Shown here: positions 16,371 to 24,650 of the stretch, one piece after another | How the letters are laid out: each line of letters starts with the position of its first letter | Position numbering within the stretch: position 1 is the first letter of the stretch | Assembly (NCBI RefSeq): GCF_006088715.1 | Contig: NZ_CP030771.1 | Location: 1 to 64,000 of the forward strand | Direction: 5' to 3' | Source of the DNA: Streptomyces sp. YIM 121038 | GTDB lineage: Bacteria; Actinomycetota; Actinomycetes; Streptomycetales; Streptomycetaceae | DNA length: 64,000 nucleotides | The notes under the pieces: generated by a model | Databases searched by the model: none | What the model saw: the letters and a program-made list of their open reading frames with translations, nothing else | Told to the model about the DNA's origin: nothing | Position numbers and translations under genes: made by a program

Positions 16371-18526
16371 GGCTCACCTCCAGCACGGTCACTGTCGCGG
16401 TGGCGTGGTCCCGGCTGCAAGGGACTCGCCTCCCGGGTTGCCGGGAGCTGTGCGCCGGGCAGGCTGCGGGGAAGACGTGCGATGTACGCGCGGCCGCCGC
16501 CGGAGCGGGCACGGAACTCGCACATGCCCCCGATCGCGATGGCACATTCCCGTATCGAGGCCAGCCCTTCGCTCGGCCGAGCGGCTCCGGGCGGTCCCTG
16601 GCCGTCGTCGGCAACGGTCAATGTGAGGTGCCCGTCGCTCAGTTCCAGGCTCACCCAGCAGCATGCGGCGCGAGCGTGCCGGAGCACATCGGTTACCGCC
16701 TCGGTCAGGATTCGGTACACCGCCTCCTCGACCGCCGCAGGCATCGGGGGGAGCAGGTCGGGCATGTCGGTGTGCACGGTCACGGGGACGCGGTCGAGGT
16801 AAGCCAGAACGGCCTCACGCAGCCCCAGCTGATCGACGGGTGAGCGCAGCCCCAGCGCGATCCAGCGCAGGTCGTCGGAGCCCTGCCGGATATGGACCAG
16901 TGCCCCGGTCACGAGGTCAGCGGCCCTGCTGGGGTCGGTGTGCACTGCCGCGCAGGCCGTCTCTACGGCCGAGGCGGCATGGCTGAGCACCGGTCCGACA
17001 CTGTCGTGGAGGTCCCGGGCCAGGTGCCTGCGCTCCTCGGCCCGTGCAGTCACCGCCCGCTCCTGCTCCTGCAGCAGGGCCAGCGACAGCCGTACCCCCG
17101 CTGCCGCCTGCGCGAGGTGGCGGGCCACGTCCGCGAGCAGACGCAGGTCCGCGCCCGAGAAGCCGTCCTCGGCCGCTCTCGCCGCGACCGCTAGCGTGCC
17201 GATCTCCTCGCCTTGATGGACCAGCGCGAGCCGCAGCGCCACGGGGCGCTCGGCTCCGTGTACCGCGAGGCGGCCTCCTGCGGCGCCGTATGCCGCCGCA
17301 CGCTTCACTTCGACGGCTACGTAGGGCAGGCGCAGGGCCTTGGCGATGGTCGCGACGGCCTCGGGCAGCAGCTGGCGGGGGGCGAGCACCGTCTCCAGGC
17401 GGCGGTCGAGGCCGGCCAGTACCGCGTACGGATCCTCCCTCAGCCCGTAGACCAGACGATTGACCACGCGCTGCAGCAGCGCACGCAAGGGCTGGAGGAC
17501 GACCGCCACGACACCGGTCGCCAGCAGGGGAGCCTTCGCGGTGATGAAACGCTGCGACATCAGTGCGAACAGGCTCACGGCGCCGATGTAGAGTCCGGCC
17601 ACACCCGCGGTCATCCCCAGGTACAGCAACGACCGGCTCAACAGGCGGTCGATATCGAAGAGGTTGTGGCGGACGATCGCGATCGCGATGGACACGCTGA
17701 ACGTCACGAGGATCAGATCGATAGCGACGCTGATCCAGGGGTCCTGGAGCAGCACCGCCCCCGCCAGCATGACCAGGCTCGCCAGCGCCGCGAACGCCAC
17801 CCATTTGAACTGCTGCCGGGACTTTGCATTCGTGCGGCGGTAGCGGGCCAGGAGTGAGAGGGCGCAGAGCACGAAGGGGCCGGCCACCTGCACCGACGAC
17901 AGCAAGGCTTCGTATGGGACGTAGAACGCCTCCAGCGGCAAGAGGCCGAGCGGGTTGCGTACGTTCGGGAAGTAGTCACGGTCAATCGTTCCCAGCAAAA
18001 GGGCAACGGACAGTGGGACCCATACTCCGCACACACCCGTGTACCAGGTGACGATCCGCCATCGGCCGGACGGCAGCGCGCCATCAGGGAAGCACAGCAG
18101 CAGGAAATAGAGCGGAAAGAAGTGCAGAGCAAAGGCCCAGTTGGACACCCACGCCGCCAGGATGCCTGCGGGAAGGTCCCGCCCAATTGCATACACAGCG
18201 TAGGCGTGCCCCAGCGCGTCGAGCGCGCCCCCGAACCCGGACACCAGCAGCAACCACCCGATCCGGTTCCCAGGGCGACGCCGGGCCACCACGAAGCCCG
18301 GGTAGGCGTAGGCGACGAGCGGCACGGGCTCCGCCACGGCGAGTAACCACGGGTCCCAGTCGGGCCGGGGGTCCCCTCGGGTCGGCACGACGCACACCAG
18401 GGTGAGGATCCCCATGCCCGCCGTAAGAATCCATAACACCCACGCGGCCCGCAGCCTGACCAGCCGGCCCCGCGCACCCCCCGTGCCCGGGGCCGGCTCC
18501 TGTACCAGTCCTGCCGATTCGTTCAC
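16367..18526 (-). CDS. Membrane sensor histidine kinase (first of tandem pair)
   Basis: A roughly 719-residue kinase with the same layout as its downstream paralog: about eight membrane segments, GAF-like domain, HisKA_3 helix with RRHLARDLHDSVGPV, and HATPase with ADDGQGPPGAARPSEGLASIRECA. The GTG at 18526 (VNESAGL) is chosen because it lines up with MNELTGA of the paralog and has GGCGGGGTGG upstream; a GTG at 18541 is the alternative. In the HATPase G-box the paralog reads GVGMGSM, here EGLASI, a possible weakening. First gene of the operon; the promoter should lie in 18542-18875. Confidence 0.83.
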   Translation of the reverse strand: MNESAGLVQEPAPGTGGARGRLVRLRAAWVLWILTAGMGILTLVCVVPTRGDPRPDWDPWLLAVAEPVPLVAYAYPGFVVARRRPGNRIGWLLLVSGFGGALDALGHAYAVYAIGRDLPAGILAAWVSNWAFALHFFPLYFLLLCFPDGALPSGRWRIVTWYTGVCGVWVPLSVALLLGTIDRDYFPNVRNPLGLLPLEAFYVPYEALLSSVQVAGPFVLCALSLLARYRRTNAKSRQQFKWVAFAALASLVMLAGAVLLQDPWISVAIDLILVTFSVSIAIAIVRHNLFDIDRLLSRSLLYLGMTAGVAGLYIGAVSLFALMSQRFITAKAPLLATGVVAVVLQPLRALLQRVVNRLVYGLREDPYAVLAGLDRRLETVLAPRQLLPEAVATIAKALRLPYVAVEVKRAAAYGAAGGRLAVHGAERPVALRLALVHQGEEIGTLAVAARAAEDGFSGADLRLLADVARHLAQAAAGVRLSLALLQEQERAVTARAEERRHLARDLHDSVGPVLSHAASAVETACAAVHTDPSRAADLVTGALVHIRQGSDDLRWIALGLRSPVDQLGLREAVLAYLDRVPVTVHTDMPDLLPPMPAAVEEAVYRILTEAVTDVLRHARAACCWVSLELSDGHLTLTVADDGQGPPGAARPSEGLASIRECAIAIGGMCEFRARSGGGRAYIARLPRSLPGAQLPATREASPLQPGPRHRDSDRAGGEP

Positions 18527-18541
18527 GGCCCACCCCGCCAC

Positions 18542-18875
18542 GTCACCCGCACAAGAGACCCAGCCCCTACAAGGCAGGTGCTCTAGTCACGTGACGAACC
18601 TCCCAGAACCACGCTCTTCAAGACAACGCAGAGAGACGCAAGTACGAAAAAAGCCATCCCGCCGCGCATTCTCGGGCCCCGAAGACCGCGAGCCGAGGAG
18701 CACCCTCCAGCGACCGCAGGTGTGTTCCTCAGCCGCTCAAGGCGCCGGTCTCCCCTGCTCACATGACGGAGGGACCGCACACACCCGGCGGACGGGATGC
18801 CCACCCATCAGGGCCCCGCCAAGGCACAGCAGACCGAGGTGGCAGCTGGAGGCTGGCCGGAAGGCAAACAGCAGG
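18542..18875. other. Intergenic, nothing recognised
   Basis: About 330 bases between the kinase operon start and the end of the last ATPase gene. It must contain the kinase promoter, but I see no confident promoter hexamers, operator or transposon end. Confidence 0.3.
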
Positions 18876-19624
18876 TCATACCCGGGGATGCGTCGGCGGG
18901 CGGGCAGCGCACCCCTGCGTCGCCGCAGGAGGGGACGCGTTCCTCCCGGGACAGGCCCATCGCACCGTCAGTCCGCTTCGTATACGGCCCTGCGGACCGT
19001 ACGCGTCGGCCTTGCCAATGAGGTTTAGGGGCACCTTCGCCCACTCATGGTGGAAGGCGGGCGCTGCGGTGCGGACCTCGTCGGCTCCCAGGCGGTCGAT
19101 CCTGTTCCAGGTAGAGATCCGCGCGGCCTGTTCCCTGCGCAGCTTCTTATAGCCGCGCTGGTCACCGATGAACACGACAGCAGGACGGCTGTGGCTGTCT
19201 CCCGCGTCCCACAGAGAGCGAATCAGACGCAGGCAGTCGGCGTTCAGGTTCTGTACATCGTCAAGCACCAGGGCATAGCGGCGGCGGGCGAGTGCCTCGT
19301 GCAGCAACGCGTCCACCGCTGCGGGCCGGTGGGGCACAGGCCCGTCCAGCACCAGGGCGTGGAAGAGTTTCTCGCGCAGGGTGCGCGCGGTGGAACTGAA
19401 GCGGAGCCATGGCCAGATCATTTGCTCGCATCCGATGGTGCGCAGCGCGATGGAGGCGCCGAGTGTCTTGCCGACACCTGCGTCGCCATGAAGGCACGTC
19501 ATGCGACCGCCCTCAACGGCGTCCTTGATCGCGGTCTTGGCTGCGTTCAGTGCCCAGGTCGGCACCAGTCGGGCCAGTCGCCGGGAGTGCCGAACTCTTC
19601 TGTCTGGCCAAGGGCAGAACTCAT
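18876..19624 (-). pseudogene. Fifth TniB/TnsC-like AAA ATPase, damaged
   Basis: The core is intact: Walker A GDAGVGKT, Walker B YALVLDDVQN, then VVFIGDQRGYKKLRREQAA, as in TniB-type transposition ATPases. The ends are not. An ATG at 19624 opens MSSALGQTEEFGTPGDWPDW, but the core continues in another frame (LVPTWALNAAKTA), implying a shift near 19570. After FHHEW at the C-terminus the sequence no longer matches the HxSFRxWxxL region of the other four ATPases. It follows protein X of the downstream block by 50 bases on the same strand. The open core alone (18876-19565) is 229 residues. Confidence 0.6.
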
Positions 19625-19674
19625 GTCGGGATCCTCTGCGGTCAAAGCGGCTGTCGGCGGCAGTGCCGGAAGCC

Positions 19675-21135
19675 TCAGAGCGGACGTCGAGTGGTGGGTG
19701 GGCGCAGACGCGCCCGGGCCGAAAAGGCCGGGGCGGCGGGGGCGGCCGGGACAGGGACGTTCACGTGCTGGCAGCGGGCGGCGGTGTGCCAGTCCTCGGC
19801 GGGGTGCGGGTGTGTGACGGCCGGGATGTCGAGGCCGGCGTCGCGGATGAGGTGGTCGAAGCGGATGGAGGTGCCGAAGCAGCCGGCAAACAGCCCGAAA
19901 TGGTCGGCGGTGCGCGGGGTGCGGTGGCGGAAGGCGAGGGCGGCGGCAAGCAGGGGGCGGGCGCGGGCCGGAATGGCGTACATGTGCCGGGGGCCGGGCG
20001 GCATGCCGATGTAGATCCTCGAGTCGCGGTCGATGGCCAAGAGGGTGGCCTGCTCGTCGACACTGGTGATCTGGGTCATGGACAGCAGGGACGGGTCGGT
20101 GCCGGTGAACAGCAGGGCGGCTGCCGCGGCGGCGCGCAGCGGATTGGGCAGGTTCGTGGTGAGAGTGTGAGCCACGTGCGGGGTGATCGGCACGGTGGTG
20201 ACGCCGGGGCCGCAGCGCGCGGCGAGGTCGTCAGGGACGTCGAGGTGGAGCTGCCGGCCAAGGAAGTGGGCCTGGGCACCGCGTACGCGGGCGAGGGTGT
20301 GCCCAGGGCTGGGGCTTGAGACAGTGAGGCGGGACAGGAACAGGCGCAGGCTCTCCATGTCCTTCCAGTCGGTGGGTTCGTGCGGGCCGGTGCCCTCGTC
20401 CGGGGATATGACGGTGGCCGTCGCCGCGGGCGTGAAGCTGGGGTGACGGGCCAGCCAGGTGCGGGCGGCGGCGTGGCCGGCCCGGTACTGGCTGTCGGTG
20501 CGGGCGAAGTCGTCCTTGTTCAGGTGGCGTCTGCACTCCTGGAGGAAGGAGGCGGCGTCGCCATCGGGCAAGTCGGGCAGCGGAGGGATGTGATCGGGCG
20601 GGGGCGGGCCGTGGCGTCGGCTTGTGTCGGGCGGGCCGATGGCGTCCAGGATGGCGGGGGTGCCGGAGACGGTGTGTGGATCGGCGAGGCCGGTGGCGGC
20701 AAGGCGTGCCCGCAGGCGGTACTCGGTGGCCTCGGTGGAGGTGTGGGCGATGAGGACGAGGCGGATGCCGGTCTCGGCGCGCCAGGTGGCCAGGCGCGCC
20801 AGGCGTTCGGGGGTGAGGCGGTGGGCGCGCAGCACGATGGCCTGCTTGAGCCCGGTGGTCAGGGTCCAGCAGGTCACGGCGCGCCAGGCCGCGTCTGTGG
20901 ACATCCGCTCGGCGTCGGGGCGGGTAAAACTGTCGCGGCCCATGGCGCGCAGCAGGTCCAGGGCGAGGTAGGCGAGGCTGTTGGTGTGCGGGGTGGGATC
21001 GGCGGTGATGCAGCCGCCCTGGGGGTGGGCTCGCTGGTGGGCGGCGTGGTGGATGGTTCGGTCGTCGCTCGCGTCCAGCAGGAGCGTGACGGGCGGCGGG
21101 GCCGACGGTGCGGTGAGGTGGGCGGGGGCGGTCAT
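19675..21135 (-). CDS. Transposition-module protein X (block 2)
   Basis: A 486-residue protein without a known domain, homologous to the protein at 24651-26273. The N-terminal ~180 residues follow the strand-helix order of the neighbouring AAA ATPases, but the Walker A position reads LLLDASDDRT and the Walker B position reads AIVLRAHRL, so nucleotide hydrolysis looks impossible. The C-terminal half (about 290-450) resembles a tyrosine-recombinase layout: THVAH-like helix, then AAAALLFTGTDPSLLSMTQ where an active enzyme would have TGLRxxE, then YAIPARARPLL; catalytic Arg and Tyr are not seen. The start overlaps the stop of the ATPase before it (ATGA). Role in target choice or complex assembly is inference. 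Confidence 0.6.
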   Translation of the reverse strand: MTAPAHLTAPSAPPPVTLLLDASDDRTIHHAAHQRAHPQGGCITADPTPHTNSLAYLALDLLRAMGRDSFTRPDAERMSTDAAWRAVTCWTLTTGLKQAIVLRAHRLTPERLARLATWRAETGIRLVLIAHTSTEATEYRLRARLAATGLADPHTVSGTPAILDAIGPPDTSRRHGPPPPDHIPPLPDLPDGDAASFLQECRRHLNKDDFARTDSQYRAGHAAARTWLARHPSFTPAATATVISPDEGTGPHEPTDWKDMESLRLFLSRLTVSSPSPGHTLARVRGAQAHFLGRQLHLDVPDDLAARCGPGVTTVPITPHVAHTLTTNLPNPLRAAAAAALLFTGTDPSLLSMTQITSVDEQATLLAIDRDSRIYIGMPPGPRHMYAIPARARPLLAAALAFRHRTPRTADHFGLFAGCFGTSIRFDHLIRDAGLDIPAVTHPHPAEDWHTAARCQHVNVPVPAAPAAPAFSARARLRPPTTRRPL

Positions 21136-21950
21136 GGGCGGTGGGAGGTGTCGATACGGCGGATGATCTGCCGCAACAGACCCGGGTGGGGGCTGGTTGC
21201 ACCGGTGGCGGTCAGGGTGCGTTGGATGTGGTGGGTGAGCAGGGCCCAGCGGCGCAGGCTTCCGTGGGCGAAGTCGCCGTCCAGCGACCAGAGATGATCG
21301 TGTGCAACGGTCTGCCACAGCGGGTGCAGGACGGGAACGGTACGGGGAATCTCATCACGGGCCAGCGGTGGGAGGGTGAGCCACTGCGCGGTGCGGGTGT
21401 GGAGCATCTGCTGGGCGCGCAGGGCCCGTTCACCTCGCTGTCCGGCGATCAGGACGGTGCACAGTCCGCCGGGAAGGTCGTCGTGCAGGAACCGGAGGTA
21501 CTCGAAGCATGCCTCGGGCATCCGGTCGGCTTCGTCGACGACCACGATGCGCGGCCTGGCTCTCAGCGCACGGCGGATCAGGGCGTCGGCAGCCGCCGGT
21601 TCGGCCGGCGCAGCGTTCTGCAGTTCGAGAGCGTGGTGCAGGTGGGCGCGCAGGTCGGCCGGCCGGGGCCTGGCTCCCAGACGCAGCGAGACGCGCGCCT
21701 GAGGGAAGCGGGTACGGGCAGCGTGGTGGACGGCGAAGGTCTTACCGACTCCAGCGTCGCCCAGTACGCACAGGAAACGCTGCTGCTGGCAGGCCTCGGC
21801 GAGCGCGTGATCGACTGCCACGAGACCGGGAGTGAGGACGGTGCGCGCCCCAGGAAGGCTGAGGAAGTGCAGTTCCGGGGGCGCTGGTTGACCGGCGAGG
21901 GGGAAGGGCCGTGGTGCCGCCAAAGGCCGCGCCGCCGTCTTGGTCAGCAT
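21132..21950 (-). CDS. TniB/TnsC-like AAA ATPase 2 (block 2)
   Basis: A 272-residue AAA ATPase with Walker A VLGDAGVGKT, Walker B RIVVVDEADRM, a sensor-1 region TVLIAGQRGE, and HPLWQTV followed by HGSLRRWALLTHHI near the C-terminus, as in TniB/TnsC-type regulators that load the transposase at targets. An N-terminal ~40-residue extension ends in LHFLSLPGARTV, a motif shared with the corresponding gene of block 1. It overlaps ATPase 1 by seven bases and protein X by four. Confidence 0.78.
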   Translation of the reverse strand: MLTKTAARPLAAPRPFPLAGQPAPPELHFLSLPGARTVLTPGLVAVDHALAEACQQQRFLCVLGDAGVGKTFAVHHAARTRFPQARVSLRLGARPRPADLRAHLHHALELQNAAPAEPAAADALIRRALRARPRIVVVDEADRMPEACFEYLRFLHDDLPGGLCTVLIAGQRGERALRAQQMLHTRTAQWLTLPPLARDEIPRTVPVLHPLWQTVAHDHLWSLDGDFAHGSLRRWALLTHHIQRTLTATGATSPHPGLLRQIIRRIDTSHRP

Positions 21951-22768
21951 CGGGCCAGGGCCCAGTCGACGACCTCATCGTTGACCTGCTCGACGCCGAA
22001 GTACTCCATGCCCTTGATGACGTGCTTGGTCACCTTGACCCACTCGCGGAAGGAGCCCAGCGCGTACTGGGTGTCGACCCGCTTGAGCAGCGCCTCGTCC
22101 ACACCGCGCCACACGGGGTGGGAGTCGGGGACGGTTTTGAGGATCTCGTCCTCGGTCATCGCGAGGATCTCCAGGCGAATGTAGATCCGGGAGGCGAGCG
22201 CCGGGTCGCTCTGCAGGGTCTCGTAGGCCTCGCGGCCGCCGACGAAGACGATGGCGGGCTGGGGGTCGCAGTTGTCCCACAATTTGCGCAGGAACTCGAA
22301 ATTCTCCCGCCGGTACTGCTGGGCCTCATCGCACACGATCACATACGGACGCCGCGGCAGGGCTTCGCGCAGCAGCTTGTCGAACGCGGTCGCAGTGCCG
22401 GGCATCTTGCAGTTGAGCCGCATCTGGTGGAACAGCTCCTCGCGCAGGTCCTTCGGCCCGGGGCGGGAACGGGCGAAGTCGAGGGGGAGGATCAGGTCCG
22501 GGTTCATCTCCTGGATCGTGGCGCGGGTGGAGAAACTCTTGCCAAGCCCCGGGTCGCCGTAGATCACGGACATGGCCTTCGACTCGACGGTGTCGATGAC
22601 GGTGTCCTTGATCTGCAGCAGGGTGTCCGTGGCGACCAGCGTGGAGTCCTTGAGGCCGAGGAAGTGCTGCGGGCGCAGGTCGGGGCGGCGCCTCGATGCC
22701 TCGCCCGGTGATGCGGTGACCGGCTGGCGGCGCTGGCCAATGTGCTTGTGCTTGGGGGCCGTTGTCAC
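21944..22768 (-). CDS. TniB/TnsC-like AAA ATPase 1 (block 2)
   Basis: A 274-residue AAA ATPase. Walker A is IYGDPGLGKS, Walker B is YVIVCDEAQQY, followed by PAIVFVGGREAYETL and HPVWRGV...GSFREWVKVTKHV. A basic N-terminus (KHKHIGQRRQ) precedes a HFLGLKDSTLVAT segment. The GTG start overlaps the transposase stop (GTGA), the classical coupling of transposase and ATPase in TniA-TniB or TnsB-TnsC pairs. It is closer in sequence to ATPase 1 of block 1 than to the adjacent ATPase 2. Confidence 0.8.
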   Translation of the reverse strand: MTTAPKHKHIGQRRQPVTASPGEASRRRPDLRPQHFLGLKDSTLVATDTLLQIKDTVIDTVESKAMSVIYGDPGLGKSFSTRATIQEMNPDLILPLDFARSRPGPKDLREELFHQMRLNCKMPGTATAFDKLLREALPRRPYVIVCDEAQQYRRENFEFLRKLWDNCDPQPAIVFVGGREAYETLQSDPALASRIYIRLEILAMTEDEILKTVPDSHPVWRGVDEALLKRVDTQYALGSFREWVKVTKHVIKGMEYFGVEQVNDEVVDWALARC

Positions 22769-24345
22769 GATGCGTCGTCCTTAGATGTGGTGTCGGTGAG
22801 GCCGGGGCGTTTCCACGCGGCCGGGATCGGGGTCAGGGGCCGGTAGGGCTGTGCCCGACGGCGAGGCAGCGGGGGCGGGACGGTGCCCTTGAGTTCGGCG
22901 CGGGCCTCCCGCTCGGTCATACGCAGGGCTCGGACAGGCACCTCGGGCCGGGTGGACGGCAGGTGGCGTTCCCGCTTGCGCTCGCCGGAGCGTTTCAAGG
23001 CCCGCCGCAGCTCCGCGCTGTGCTCATCGCGGTCGTGCAGCACCTTGGCGCGCAGTTCCTCGCTGGCCTCGTTGCTGAGGAAGGCCCGGCCCAGGTAGCG
23101 GTTGCCGCGGAAGGTGTACAGATCGATCTCGTGATGGTGGTGCGGCATCCACCGCACCCGGACCTCGAGCCCGATCCGGCCCACCCCGTTCTCGGGCATG
23201 TAGGCACGCTTGTTGAACTCCACCCCGTGACTGGTGATCTTGCGGGGCCGGTGGTCGCTCTCCAGCATCAGGGCGCGCAGCTCGGCCGCGCTCGGCTCGG
23301 GCCGGACCTCAGCGGGATCGGCCAGCCAGGCCGCAAGCGGCGTCATACCGGTGCGCTCGATGACGTGCTCGGTGTTGTGCTTCTCGACCCACTCGCCCAG
23401 CAGGCCCACGAACGCCTCGAAGGTCAGCGGCGGGTCCGTCTCGCCGAGGCGGCGGCGGTGATCAAGCCGGGGCGCCTTCGTGTAACGGGGCAGGTCGGCG
23501 AAGAAGCGGGTCATGCTGGTGTGGTTCAGACGCTCGATACCGCCCTTGTGGCGGGCGCTGCGCACCCGGTGCACCGGCACGCCCAGCAGGCCGAAGGCGC
23601 GCAGGACGGTTTTGGACAGGAAGTCGGCGCCACCGTCGACGCGCACCAGGTGCGGCAGCCCGCCGGGCGGGCCGTAGGGGGCCTCGCGCAGCACGGCCAT
23701 ACGTACCGCGGCCAGGACCGAACCGCGGTGCGCGGAGCCAGCGGTGACCGCCCAGCCCATCACATAGCTGGTGCCGCGGTCCTCGAACCACGTCACCCAC
23801 ACCCTCGACGGCTTGCCATCGGGCATCATCACGACGGTCTCGGCCTGCTTGTGATCCCCCTCCCACACCTCATTACGGGCCACCGCCGGCCGCTGGAACG
23901 CCGGATCAAACCCCCGAGCCGCGGGAATCCCCTCCCGCAGGCCCGCCATGAACCCCGGATCAAGATCCCGGGCAATCGCATCGTGCAGCGTCGTCAGTCC
24001 CGGCGGCTTCTCCCCTGCCGCCACCGCCACCTCGACCAGGCGCTCATGAGCGCGCTTCACGTTGCCCTGATAATCAGCGAGGACATCGATGATCTCCTCG
24101 GTGATCCGGAACCGGCGACGTTCCGGCTTCTCCACACTGCCGGTCTCCTCCGCGCGGACCAGCCAGCTCCACACCGTCCTCTTGTGCACACCCACCGCGT
24201 CAGCGACCAGCCGTACATGTCCGGTCGTCAACTCCCCCGCGGCCCGCAGCCGCAGCAACTGAGCCACCGCCGCAGGCCTGAGCTCATCCCGATGCCGCCC
24301 CAAACCGATGTCCATGGCCTCGGACGCGTCGCCAGTCTCTGTCAT
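22765..24345 (-). CDS. DDE transposase, TnsB/TniA/Mu-like (block 2)
   Basis: A 526-residue transposase. An N-terminal helix-turn-helix (GELTTGHVRLVADAVGVHKR) is followed by an integrase-core domain with the DDE set at about D164 (WEGDHKQ), D237 (RVDGGADF) and E271 (GGIERLNH). A Mu-type C-terminal beta domain follows (GVEFNKRAYMP, VRWMPHHHHEIDLY). Length is within the TniA/TnsB range. The ATG at 24345 is preferred because upstream residues are Cys- and Arg-rich and unlike block 1. All catalytic residues are present, so it may be active. Confidence 0.85.
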   Translation of the reverse strand: MTETGDASEAMDIGLGRHRDELRPAAVAQLLRLRAAGELTTGHVRLVADAVGVHKRTVWSWLVRAEETGSVEKPERRRFRITEEIIDVLADYQGNVKRAHERLVEVAVAAGEKPPGLTTLHDAIARDLDPGFMAGLREGIPAARGFDPAFQRPAVARNEVWEGDHKQAETVVMMPDGKPSRVWVTWFEDRGTSYVMGWAVTAGSAHRGSVLAAVRMAVLREAPYGPPGGLPHLVRVDGGADFLSKTVLRAFGLLGVPVHRVRSARHKGGIERLNHTSMTRFFADLPRYTKAPRLDHRRRLGETDPPLTFEAFVGLLGEWVEKHNTEHVIERTGMTPLAAWLADPAEVRPEPSAAELRALMLESDHRPRKITSHGVEFNKRAYMPENGVGRIGLEVRVRWMPHHHHEIDLYTFRGNRYLGRAFLSNEASEELRAKVLHDRDEHSAELRRALKRSGERKRERHLPSTRPEVPVRALRMTEREARAELKGTVPPPLPRRRAQPYRPLTPIPAAWKRPGLTDTTSKDDAS

Positions 24346-24650
24346 CGGTACCCGTGACAGGGGTGAACGGATAACGCAACAAGGGGCACGATGCCAGCCT
24401 CCAGCAGTCAACAGCCGCCCCACACAAGGGCAGTTCAAGCAACGCCCGTGGCGAGCGCGACGGAAGCGACGCTAGAGCCCCCCACGCGGAGAGGCAGGCC
24501 GAGACCTCCCCAAGACGAGTGACACCCCATCGATCCGCCCCCGGCTCGGGCACACACGCGCTATAGAGCTCGCCACGAAGGAGATCCGACGAACACGCCA
24601 CCCGCCGGTCCGGGGTCATCACCACCAAATCCGGATCACCGCCACCAAGA
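24346..24650. other. Gap between the two transposition blocks
   Basis: About 300 bases, less biased than coding DNA. It holds the promoter side of block 2. Around 24453-24478 lies GCGCGACGGAAGCGACGC, loosely similar to GCGCGATCGGCGAAGC..GACGC at 29683-29706, which sits at a comparable distance upstream of the other transposase. This may be a transposase-binding site, but the match is gapped. Confidence 0.3.

Noticed and set aside
19675..21135. Protein X as a TniQ/TnsD targeting protein
   Set aside because: I see no zinc-binding cysteines or LPxxPxPxPxESxxS-type start of TniQ; kept as unassigned.
22762..24357. 531-residue plus-strand ORF
   Set aside because: Antisense to a DDE transposase with a complete catalytic set.
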